From assembly GCA_002372545.1 (NCBI GenBank), contig DFHD01000098.1, positions 17,280-26,115 on the forward strand: a stretch of DNA of 8,836 nucleotides, read 5' to 3'. Within the stretch, counting starts at the first letter, position 1; each line of letters opens with the position of its first letter. Below the pieces are notes generated by a model. The model saw nothing but the letters and a program-made list of their open reading frames with translations. It was not told the origin of the DNA and searched no databases. This document shows, piece after piece, positions 1 to 5,806 of the stretch. Source of the DNA: Lachnospiraceae bacterium UBA3732 (GTDB lineage: Bacteria; Bacillota; Clostridia; Lachnospirales; Lachnospiraceae). A program made the position numbers and the translations under genes.

Positions 1-260
1 CGGCCGTCCTCGCCCTTGCGGAATATCTCCCGGAATTTTACCATCTCACGGGATTTTTCCGCCTTCTGCGGCTCTCCGGATTTTAGGGATGTCTCCTCCC
101 CTCCGGCTTCGGGAATCTGATCCGCCTTCTTATTCTGCATCATTTCCACCTTGGCCAGAAGCTCCGCCAGTTCTTTTTTCTTCAGGGTGGATACATTTTT
201 AATTCCCAGATTTTTGGCAGTCTCACGGAGCTCAGCCAGTTTCATTTTTTCATAATCCAT
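1..260 (-). CDS. rho: Transcription termination factor Rho, N-terminal part (cut by left window edge)
   Basis: Only the first 86 codons lie in the window; the gene continues past the left edge. Residues about 5-38 (KMKLAELRETAKNLGIKNVS, then a lysine-rich stretch and KELAELL) have the pattern of the Rho_N / SAP-like helix-extension-helix domain that opens bacterial Rho. A hydrophilic, charged linker follows, as is common in Gram-positive Rho before the RNA-binding cold-shock domain. Rho is a hexameric RNA-dependent ATPase that ends transcription. The ATP-binding region is not visible, so another Rho_N-bearing protein cannot be excluded. The ATG at 260 is the best start: an in-frame stop sits at 273-275 and the only other option is a GTG at 269. 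Its ribosome binding site is weak (GGTGA, 5 nt upstream). Rho must have its own promoter because the next gene upstream is divergent. Confidence 0.75.
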   Translation of the reverse strand, partial: MDYEKMKLAELRETAKNLGIKNVSTLKKKELAELLAKVEMMQNKKADQIPEAGGEETSLKSGEPQKAEKSREMVKFREIFRKGEDG

Positions 261-330
261 AGTGTTCACCGGTCATGTGAAATGACTCTTTTTCCTTTCT
301 CCCGGCACTCCGGGGGTACCTTCCCTCCTT
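261..330 (-). promoter_or_regulatory. Structured leader upstream of rho, with possible tiny ORFs
   Basis: On the minus strand the leader carries a strong AAGGAGG (324-330) with no start codon at the usual distance. It is followed by a small hairpin (CCCGG, loop AGTG, CCGGG; 301-314). A GTG in that loop (306-308) opens an 11-codon ORF ending in TGA at 273-275. That stop overlaps an ATG (274-276) of a second, 8-codon ORF ending at 250-252, past the rho start. This chain could couple translation into rho, which lacks a strong ribosome binding site of its own. Whether either tiny ORF is translated is unknown. Confidence 0.3.
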
Positions 331-357
331 GATTTTTTACGGAAAGTGAAGTATTAT
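329..357 (+). promoter_or_regulatory. Promoter for the DUF4364 gene
   Basis: TTGATT (329-334) and TATTAT (352-357) are separated by exactly 17 bp, a good sigma-A-like arrangement. Transcription would begin near 364, about 40 nt before the chosen ATG at 405. This also argues against an upstream ATG at 363 being the real start. Confidence 0.6.
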
Positions 358-383
358 TCCATATGTGTATACTTAATATTCAA
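353..383 (-). promoter_or_regulatory. Candidate promoter for rho
   Basis: On the minus strand, TTGAAT (378-383) could be the -35 and AATAAT (353-358) the -10. A TG one base before the -10 makes it an extended -10. The 19-bp spacer is longer than ideal, so the call is tentative. It would give a rho leader of roughly 85 nt. Its -10 overlaps the -10 of the opposing promoter. Confidence 0.4.
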
Positions 384-404
384 TTTGATGAAACGGGAGT
401 TAAT

Positions 405-920
405 ATGGATACACTCATTCTTTATAAGCTGATCATTCTGTATATGCTGGACCGGGTCAACGATTATCCGCTGACTAATTCGCAGATCACCAGCTTTCTG
501 CAGGATCACGGCTACACAGGCCTCTTTAATATACATGAATCTCTCAGTGAACTCATCGATAAAGGCTTTATCACCGTAAATACCGTGCGGGACATACAGC
601 ACTATACCATCACCGACAGTGGCGAGGAGGCACTGTATTATTTCGAAAACAGAATTTCCAAATCCATCAAACAGGAAATCCTGGAGTTTTTCGAGCAGGA
701 AAAGATCAAGCTGAAAAACGAAAACGAAACCTATGCAGACTATTATGGAAATGAATCCGGGGATTATACGGTAGAGTGTTATATCAAGGACCGCCGGGAG
801 ACCCTTGTGGATCTGAAGATGACGGTCCCGACCAAGAACCTGGCCCTGTCGATCTGTGACAAATGGCCGGAAAAAAGCAAAGCTTTTTATGAATATATGA
901 TCAGCGAGCTGTGGGATTAG
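405..920 (+). CDS. DUF4364 family protein (winged-helix-like, function unknown)
   Basis: The 171-residue product matches, from memory, the DUF4364 family found mostly in clostridia. The hallmark is the N-terminus with LILYKLIILYMLDRV followed by LTNSQIT and a helical segment to about residue 65. That region looks like a winged helix-turn-helix, suggesting DNA binding (inference). The C-terminal half, with a polar helix and then a TVECYIKDRRE strand region, has no motif I recognise. No membrane segment or signal peptide is seen. I chose ATG 405 over the in-frame ATG 363 for three reasons: GGGAG at 395-399 is 5 nt before it, the family begins close to LYKLIILYML, and the predicted transcript starts near 364. 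Its stop codon overlaps that of the convergent yihA. No specific regulator role or target can be named. Confidence 0.8.
   Translation: MDTLILYKLIILYMLDRVNDYPLTNSQITSFLQDHGYTGLFNIHESLSELIDKGFITVNTVRDIQHYTITDSGEEALYYFENRISKSIKQEILEFFEQEKIKLKNENETYADYYGNESGDYTVECYIKDRRETLVDLKMTVPTKNLALSICDKWPEKSKAFYEYMISELWD
872..888 (-). terminator. Weak AT-rich hairpin beyond the end of yihA
   Basis: A perfect 7-bp inverted repeat (AAAAAGC, 3-nt loop, GCTTTTT) lies 29 nt past the yihA stop, inside the DUF4364 coding region. On the minus strand the T-rich arm ends the hairpin, roughly like an intrinsic terminator for the tig-clpP-clpX-yihA transcript. The stem has only two G-C pairs, so termination would be weak. 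It may be a chance feature. Confidence 0.25.
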
Positions 921-1516
921 GCATCAGCATCTGCGCCCGTAAGGGCGGCTATTTCCTGCAGAAGCTCTTCTCTTCCGGCTTTGGTGACCGCAGAAAAGGG
1001 AAAAAGCTTTTCATCCTCAGAAAGTCCGCAGTCCATGCGGATTTTTTTGATCTGTTTTGCCATTTCGCTTCTTTTCAGCTTATCCGCCTTCGAACAGGCG
1101 ATCACCGGCCTGATCTCAGCCTTACGGATCCACTCAAGCATGGCTAGGTCGTCCTTTGTCGGCCCGATCCGCATATCTACGATCAGGATAATGGCTGAAA
1201 GATTCTTTCTTCCGGTCAGATACCGGTTGATCATTCTGGCCCAGCCTTCTCTTTCCTTTGCGGAACGGGCGGCATAGCCGTAGCCCGGAAGATCCACGAA
1301 AAAGAACGCATCGTTAACCTTATAAAAATTGATGGTGGCTGTTTTTCCCGGTTTGGATGAAGTGCGGGCAAGATTACGTCTGCCCAGAAGACTATTGATC
1401 AGGGAGGATTTTCCCACATTGGAACGTCCGGCAAAAGCGATCTCCGGCTCTGCATGAGCCGGAAGATGGCTGGTTATGCCGCATACGGTATCAAGTTCTG
1501 ATTTCTTGATGATCAT
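917..1516 (-). CDS. yihA: Ribosome biogenesis GTPase YihA/YsxC (EngB)
   Basis: This 199-residue TRAFAC-class GTPase of the EngB family acts in late assembly of the 50S ribosomal subunit. The GTPase motifs are in order: G1 GRSNVGKS at 30-37, a G2 threonine in PGKTATINF near 56-64, G3 DLPGYG at 75-80, G4 SKAD at 142-145 and G5 SAV at 175-177. The G1-G3 block with GYGYA is characteristic of the family, and the length is normal. G4 reads SKAD, close to the common TKAD. The ATG overlaps the clpX stop by 4 nt (ATGA), with GGAG 8 nt upstream inside clpX, so translation is probably coupled. It is the last gene of the tig cluster. Its stop overlaps the stop of the opposing DUF4364 gene. Confidence 0.96.
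   Translation of the reverse strand: MIIKKSELDTVCGITSHLPAHAEPEIAFAGRSNVGKSSLINSLLGRRNLARTSSKPGKTATINFYKVNDAFFFVDLPGYGYAARSAKEREGWARMINRYLTGRKNLSAIILIVDMRIGPTKDDLAMLEWIRKAEIRPVIACSKADKLKRSEMAKQIKKIRMDCGLSEDEKLFPFSAVTKAGREELLQEIAALTGADADA
934..947 (+). other. GC-rich hairpin with GUAA loop just past the DUF4364 stop
   Basis: CGCCC, GTAA, GGGCG forms a 5-bp stem closed by a GNRA-type tetraloop 13 nt after the DUF4364 stop, within the 3' end of the opposing yihA. No U-tract follows directly (GCTATTTCC), so it is not a canonical terminator. It might protect the DUF4364 mRNA 3' end or be incidental to yihA coding. Confidence 0.25.
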
Positions 1517-2793
1517 GCAATATCTCCGTCTACATTAACTGAACGACGGGGCTTCTTTTTCTGTCTCTTTTCATAGCCCAGAAGGGGTTTCTCCCCTGTC
1601 AGAACAGATTCTCTTGTGATGGTGCACTGGTTGATCATTTCCTCGGAGGGAAGATCGTACATCACATCCATCAGCGTTTTCTCGATAATGGATCTGAGGC
1701 CTCTGGCGCCCGTCCCCTTCTCCATCGCCTGGTGGGCGATCTCGGAAAGAGCATCCTCGTTAAAGCTGAGATCCACATCATCATACCGGAGCAATGTCTG
1801 GTACTGCTTCACGATCGCATCCTTCGGCTGGGTCAGTATCCGGACAAGCGCCTCCTCATCCAGCTGGTCAAGGGTAACAATAACAGGAACACGTCCCACA
1901 AACTCGGGGATGATCCCGTATTTTACCAGATCCTGGGTTTCTACCTGCTTCAGGATCTTCATATCCTGTGTGAGCGTCTCCTCCTGGATATCTGCATTGA
2001 AGCCGATGGATTTCTTGCCGATCCTCCGCTCGATCACCTTATCCAGTCCGTCAAAGGCACCGCCGCAGATAAAAAGGATATTGGAGGTATCGATCTGAAT
2101 AAATTCCTGCTGGGGATGCTTTCTTCCGCCCTGAGGAGGTACGGAAGCCACAGTTCCCTCGATGATCTTCAGTAACGCCTGCTGAACACCCTCACCGGAT
2201 ACATCTCTGGTAAGGGAAACATTCTCGGATTTCTTGGAGATCTTATCGATCTCGTCGATATAAACGATTCCCCTCTCCGCTCTCTCTACATCATAGTCCG
2301 CCGCCTGGATCAGCTTCAGCAGAATGTTCTCCACATCCTCGCCTACATAGCCGGCCTCTGTCAGCGTGGTAGCATCCGCAATGGCAAAGGGCACATTCAG
2401 CATCTTCGCCAGCGTCTGTGCAAGATAGGTCTTACCGGAACCCGTGGGGCCGATCACCATGATATTGGACTTCTGAAGCTCAATATCACCTTCCTCGGCA
2501 GCCGTTACTCTCTTATAATGGTTATAGACGGCAACCGCAAGTATTTTTTTTGCCTCCTCCTGGCCGATGACATAATCATCCAGGAACGCCTTGATCTCTC
2601 TCGGCTTCGGCAGCTTAAAGGTTGTATCATCCGAAAAGTCCCGCAGGGCGTCTTCAATGATCTCACTGCAGAGCCCTACGCACTCATCACAGATATAGAC
2701 ATCCGGACCCGCGATCAGTTTCCTGACCTGCTCCTGTGTTTTATTGCAGAAGGAGCACCGGATCCTTTTCTTTTCTTCTGTATGTTCTGCCAT
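1513..2793 (-). CDS. clpX: ATP-dependent Clp protease ATP-binding subunit ClpX
   Basis: This 426-residue AAA+ unfoldase recognises tagged or damaged proteins, unfolds them and feeds them into the ClpP chamber. Visible features in order are: an N-terminal zinc-binding domain with C13, C16, C35 and C38; Walker A GPTGSGKT at 115-122; the GYVG pore-1 loop at 148-151; Walker B IDEID at 179-183; the RKH pore loop at 224-226; the IGF loop that docks on ClpP at 263-265; and a sensor-2 GTGARGLRSI near 368-377. The length is usual for ClpX. The C-terminal tail is basic (KRQKKKPRR). The gene begins 27 nt after clpP with a GGAG ribosome binding site and overlaps yihA by 4 nt. The IGF loop and adjacent clpP indicate a working ClpXP pair. 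No lon follows. Confidence 0.98.
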   Translation of the reverse strand: MAEHTEEKKRIRCSFCNKTQEQVRKLIAGPDVYICDECVGLCSEIIEDALRDFSDDTTFKLPKPREIKAFLDDYVIGQEEAKKILAVAVYNHYKRVTAAEEGDIELQKSNIMVIGPTGSGKTYLAQTLAKMLNVPFAIADATTLTEAGYVGEDVENILLKLIQAADYDVERAERGIVYIDEIDKISKKSENVSLTRDVSGEGVQQALLKIIEGTVASVPPQGGRKHPQQEFIQIDTSNILFICGGAFDGLDKVIERRIGKKSIGFNADIQEETLTQDMKILKQVETQDLVKYGIIPEFVGRVPVIVTLDQLDEEALVRILTQPKDAIVKQYQTLLRYDDVDLSFNEDALSEIAHQAMEKGTGARGLRSIIEKTLMDVMYDLPSEEMINQCTITRESVLTGEKPLLGYEKRQKKKPRRSVNVDGDIA

Positions 2794-2820
2794 ATTATTC
2801 TCCGTTAAAGCTCTGCCGGA

Positions 2821-3408
2821 TCAATCTTCCCGCGCCTTGATCACATGATCGATCAGACCATACTCCAGCGCTTCCTCGGCAGTCTTCCAATTATCTCTTT
2901 CGCAGTCTGCGAGAACCTCTTCATAGGGTCTGCCGCAGTTATCTGCCATAATGGAAACCAGCTTTTTCTTTGTTCTCTTGATATGCTCAGCGGCAATCTC
3001 CATATCGGTAGCCTGTCCCTGCATACCGCCGAGAGGCTGATGGATCATGATCTCCGCGTTAGGAAGAGCATAACGCTTTCCCTTTGTTCCGCCGGAAAGC
3101 AGGAAGGCGCCCATGCTGGCTGCCATTCCCACACAGATGGTGGAAACATCGCACTTAATATAATTCATGGTATCATAGATTGCCATTCCGGCTGTTACAG
3201 AACCGCCGGGGCTGTTGATATAGAAGTTGATATCCTTCTTGGAATCCTCAGACTCCAGAAACAGAAGCTGTGCAACCACGAGGCTTGCCGTTACATCGTT
3301 TACCTCGTCGCCAAGAAAGATGATTCGCTCCTTCAGCAGGCGGGAATAGATATCATAAGCCCGCTCGCCGCGATTTGTCGTTTCAATGACTGTAGGCACA
3401 AGCGGCAT
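2821..3408 (-). CDS. clpP: ATP-dependent Clp protease proteolytic subunit ClpP
   Basis: This 195-residue serine peptidase (family S14) forms the tetradecameric chamber that degrades substrates delivered by ClpX or other Clp ATPases. The catalytic triad is readable: S98 in GMAASMGA, H123 in IMIHQPLGG and D172 in CERDNW. The oxyanion-loop glycines (SPGGSVTAG, 66-74) and the family length are also present. The region before the catalytic aspartate reads ADCERDNW rather than the common DTDRDNF, a mild variation. The start is 4 nt past the tig stop. The strong AAAGGAGG ribosome binding site lies inside the end of tig, so translation of the two is likely coupled. Confidence 0.98.
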   Translation of the reverse strand: MPLVPTVIETTNRGERAYDIYSRLLKERIIFLGDEVNDVTASLVVAQLLFLESEDSKKDINFYINSPGGSVTAGMAIYDTMNYIKCDVSTICVGMAASMGAFLLSGGTKGKRYALPNAEIMIHQPLGGMQGQATDMEIAAEHIKRTKKKLVSIMADNCGRPYEEVLADCERDNWKTAEEALEYGLIDHVIKARED

Positions 3409-3412
3409 AGGA

Positions 3413-4699
3413 TTATACCTCCTTTACATTGTTACGCAGGAATTCGATGGCTTTTCTCATCCGGACTTCGTTCTTTACGGAATCCAGTTCCTTATCGCCT
3501 ACCATCTCCTTGAATTTTTCCACTTCGATCTGGTACTGGTCAGCCATCTTGCGGATCTCCATATCCACATCCTCCTCGGATGCTTCAAGCTTTTCCGCAT
3601 CGGCTACAGCTTCTACTACAAGGCTTGCCAGAATACGCTTCTCTGCCTGATCCTTAAACTGATCCAGCATATCCTCTCTGGTCTGCTTGGTGATCTCCAG
3701 ATACTGCTCCATCTTCAGACCCTGGTACTGCATCCGCATAGCCATGTCGTCAAACATCTGCTCCTGCTGATATCTGAGCATCGGTGCGGGAATCTCGATC
3801 TCGGATTCCTCAACCAGCTTTTCAACCGCCTTGTTCTCCTTCTCGCTTTCCGCCTTCTTCTTCTTATCCTCGGTCAGACGCTTCAGTACATCCTCACGGT
3901 ATTCAGCTACGGTCTCGAAATCAGAGATTTCGGATACCAGCTCATCATCCAGCTCGGGAAGCTGCAGCTCCTTGATAGCCTTCAGCTTTACCTTGAATAC
4001 GGCCGGCTTACCGGCAAGCTCTGCTGCCTGGTAATTCTCGGGGAATGTTACATTTACGTCAAATTCATCACCGACAGACTTTCCGACGATCTGATCCTCA
4101 AAGGTATCGATAAAGCTGTGAGAGCCAAGTACAAGGGCATAGTCGCTTCCCTTGCCGCCGTCGAATGCTTTGCCGTCCACAAAGCCCTCAAAGTCGATGA
4201 TCGTTTCATCATCATTCTTTGCCGCGCGGTCTGTTACATCCACCTTGCGGGAATTGTCCTTACGAACCTTCTCGATCTCGGCATCCACATCAGCCTCGGT
4301 CACGATGGTATCGATCTTCTCGATCTCAATATTCTTATAGTCGCCAAGCTTTACCGGAGGCTTAACGGCAACCTTTGCAGTGTAGATAAACTCCTTACCC
4401 TTCTCCACCTGCTTTACCTCGATTTCGGGGCGGGATACGATATCCAGCTCGCTGGCATCCGACTCATCGGGATAAGTAGAGTTGATCAGATCATTTGCCG
4501 CATCCTCATAGAAAACAGCAGGGCCATACATTTTTTCGATCATCTGCATCGGTACCTTACCCTTACGGAAACCGGGGATCTGGAAACGATTCTTATTCTT
4601 ATTGTATGCTTTCACCAATTCCGCATCGAACCGATCGGCGGGAATCGTGATCGTAAGCTCTGCCATATTTCCATCTAACTTCTGTACTGTAACGCTCAT
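3413..4699 (-). CDS. tig: Trigger factor, ribosome-associated chaperone and prolyl isomerase
   Basis: The 428-residue product binds the ribosome exit tunnel and shields emerging chains. Three domains are inferred. The N-terminal ribosome-binding domain carries the signature GFRKGKVP at 43-50. An FKBP-type PPIase domain lies at about 155-245 (DFEGFVDGKAFDGG through VFKVKLKAIKE). The helical C-terminal chaperone domain is very rich in charged residues and methionine. Length is typical. The start has AAAGGAGG at 4708-4715 with an 8-nt spacing. It is the first gene of the tig-clpP-clpX-yihA unit, with a clear promoter about 90 nt upstream. Confidence 0.98.
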   Translation of the reverse strand: MSVTVQKLDGNMAELTITIPADRFDAELVKAYNKNKNRFQIPGFRKGKVPMQMIEKMYGPAVFYEDAANDLINSTYPDESDASELDIVSRPEIEVKQVEKGKEFIYTAKVAVKPPVKLGDYKNIEIEKIDTIVTEADVDAEIEKVRKDNSRKVDVTDRAAKNDDETIIDFEGFVDGKAFDGGKGSDYALVLGSHSFIDTFEDQIVGKSVGDEFDVNVTFPENYQAAELAGKPAVFKVKLKAIKELQLPELDDELVSEISDFETVAEYREDVLKRLTEDKKKKAESEKENKAVEKLVEESEIEIPAPMLRYQQEQMFDDMAMRMQYQGLKMEQYLEITKQTREDMLDQFKDQAEKRILASLVVEAVADAEKLEASEEDVDMEIRKMADQYQIEVEKFKEMVGDKELDSVKNEVRMRKAIEFLRNNVKEV

Positions 4700-4714
4700 T
4701 CTGAAATCCTCCTT

Positions 4715-4742
4715 TGTTCATGCCGGGATGTACGGCTGAACA
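4715..4742 (-). promoter_or_regulatory. Bulged RNA hairpin abutting the tig ribosome binding site
   Basis: On the minus strand TGTTCA plus GCCG pairs with CGGC, a bulged A, and TGAACA: ten pairs around a 7-nt loop (TACATCC). The last paired base is the first A of the AAAGGAGG site. A stem stacked directly against the ribosome binding site could tune tig translation or protect the mRNA 5' end. Function is inferred only. Confidence 0.45.
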
Positions 4743-4788
4743 TTCTCTTTTATTCTTTTCGTTTCATTTTACAAGAAACCAGTTTGTT

Positions 4789-4817
4789 ATTATAGCATAC
4801 GCCGCAACCTTCATCAA
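4789..4817 (-). promoter_or_regulatory. Promoter of the tig-clpP-clpX-yihA unit
   Basis: On the minus strand, TTGATG (4812-4817) and a perfect TATAAT (4789-4794) are separated by 17 bp. TG precedes the -10 by one base (extended -10). Transcription would start near 4782, leaving an 80-nt leader before tig. No CtsR-type or CIRCE-type operator is evident around it. Confidence 0.75.
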
Positions 4818-4819
4818 GT

Positions 4820-4851
4820 GCCAGTTTTATTAACGTACGCCGGTTTTATTA
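4820..4851. repeat. Two 13-bp direct repeats, GCC(A/G)GTTTTATTA
   Basis: Copies at 4820-4832 and 4839-4851 differ at one base and are spaced 19 bp apart. They lie immediately upstream of the tig -35 element. They could be binding sites or AT-rich DNA assisting RNA polymerase, but chance is possible. Confidence 0.4.
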
Positions 4852-4859
4852 TGTCTGCT

Positions 4860-4912
4860 TTTCTATATCTGTTTTTCTGTATCGTATTTCTATATCTGTC
4901 TTTTTTCTGCAT
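4860..4912. repeat. Imperfect tandem duplication of about 27 bp
   Basis: The 13-mer TTTCTATATCTGT occurs at 4860-4872 and again at 4887-4899. Each is followed by a T-run and CTGTAT or CTGCAT. The two units look like an old tandem duplication with small changes. The stretch 4818-4922 between mtnN and the tig promoter contains no gene and no recognisable GC-rich terminator for mtnN. Confidence 0.5.
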
Positions 4913-4922
4913 TTACCCTATT

Positions 4923-5627
4923 TCACTGATTGGCGATACGGTGCAGCATTTCCATAACAAGTTCGGAAGAGTTAACCTCCGCAGTTTTCAGGAATGTGGG
5001 ATAATCAATATTTGCCCCGCCGTCCGCCTGATCGGAAATGGCCCGGATCACAAGGAATGGCGTATGGTTCATATGCGCCACCTGGGCAATGGCAGCTCCC
5101 TCCATCTCCGCACATACGCCGGAAAAGGCTCCCAGAAGAAAGACCTTCTTTTCCAGGCTGGAAATAAACTGATCTCCGCTGACGATCCTTCCCTCGATCA
5201 GCCGGAGTCCCGGCACAGCCATATCCGCAACAGAGAGGGCAAGCTTACGAAGCTCCTCATCCGCTTCGAATACGGATGTATCCTGATCCGGGATCACGCC
5301 CGGCTCATAGCCGAGTCCGGTCACATCCATATCATGCTGAAGGAGATCCGTGGATAAAACAATATCGCCTATGCGGAGGCGGTTATCGATCCCGCCGGCC
5401 ACGCCTGTATTGATCAGGGCATCCACCCGGAAACCGCCGCAGAGGATTTCCGCGGCAACCGCAGCATTAACCTTACCGATGCCGCACTTTACAACGATCA
5501 CCCTGCATCCATTGATCGTTCCTCTGAAGAAAGACCTTCCGGAGAGATTCATCTCTTCGATATCCTGCATTGCCTCCTTCAGGATTTTTATTTCGCCATC
5601 CATTGCGCCGATAATACCTACTACCAT
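4923..5627 (-). CDS. mtnN: 5'-methylthioadenosine/S-adenosylhomocysteine nucleosidase
   Basis: This 234-residue enzyme cleaves the glycosidic bond of methylthioadenosine and S-adenosylhomocysteine, releasing adenine. It thereby clears inhibitors made by SAM-using enzymes and feeds the activated methyl cycle and, with LuxS, AI-2 formation (known of the family). The expected residues are present: E12 in the opening MVVGIIGAMDGE, the NTGVAGG loop at 73-79, AEMEGAA with E174 and E176, and the catalytic D199 in RAISDQAD. An open frame extends upstream to 5741, but its first 38 residues (rich in C, H and F) are unlike the family. They would also begin upstream of the predicted promoter. ATG 5627 has AAAGGAGG about 10 nt upstream. 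The gene appears monocistronic and divergent from carB. Confidence 0.95.
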   Translation of the reverse strand: MVVGIIGAMDGEIKILKEAMQDIEEMNLSGRSFFRGTINGCRVIVVKCGIGKVNAAVAAEILCGGFRVDALINTGVAGGIDNRLRIGDIVLSTDLLQHDMDVTGLGYEPGVIPDQDTSVFEADEELRKLALSVADMAVPGLRLIEGRIVSGDQFISSLEKKVFLLGAFSGVCAEMEGAAIAQVAHMNHTPFLVIRAISDQADGGANIDYPTFLKTAEVNSSELVMEMLHRIANQ

Positions 5628-5711
5628 ATGATAATTTCCTCCTTTATCTGCTTTACCGGTTAAAAAACATAATCCACAAAGACGGAAACGCACATGAACA
5701 GGGTCTTCTCC

Positions 5712-5740
5712 ATTATAGTGTAAATTTTTTTCAATTTCCA
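5712..5740 (-). promoter_or_regulatory. Promoter of mtnN
   Basis: On the minus strand, TGGAAA (5735-5740) and a perfect TATAAT (5712-5717) are 17 bp apart. Transcription would start near 5705, giving a leader of about 77 nt. I see no SAM or SAH riboswitch pattern in that leader. Confidence 0.6.
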
Positions 5741-5741
5741 C

Positions 5742-5770
5742 TACATTTTATCCGGAAAAAATGGTATATT
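5742..5770 (+). promoter_or_regulatory. Candidate promoter of carB
   Basis: TATATT at 5765-5770 with TG one base upstream forms an extended -10. The region 17 bp further up (TACATT, 5742-5747) is a poor -35. The predicted leader is only about 30 nt, leaving no room for a PyrR-type attenuator between promoter and gene. A partial palindrome, TTTT-A-TCCGGA-A-AAAA (5746-5761), lies between the two elements and could be an operator. Confidence 0.4.
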
Positions 5771-5806
5771 AGACGAAATGGGCAAAACTCTAGGAGGATG
5801 AAATTT

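Noticed and set aside
363..404. Upstream start for the DUF4364 gene
   Set aside because: ATG 363 falls at or before the predicted transcription start and has no ribosome binding site; ATG 405 has GGGAG at the right distance and fits the family N-terminus.
354..602. 82-codon minus-strand open frame between rho and DUF4364
   Set aside because: Lies opposite the DUF4364 coding region, no ribosome binding site or known motif.
3386..4678. A 430-codon plus-strand open frame opposite tig
   Set aside because: Antisense to a full-length trigger factor. The leucine/isoleucine-rich product is what the reverse complement of a lysine/glutamate-rich gene gives. No supporting start signal.
4743..4788. Small GTTTC/GAAAC inverted repeat in the tig leader
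   Set aside because: Only five pairs with a 9-nt loop and low GC; too weak to call.
5628..5741. N-terminal extension of mtnN by 38 residues
   Set aside because: The extension is unlike the family, which begins at the MVVGIIGAM-type strand. It starts upstream of the predicted mtnN promoter, and the strong AAAGGAGG sits before ATG 5627.
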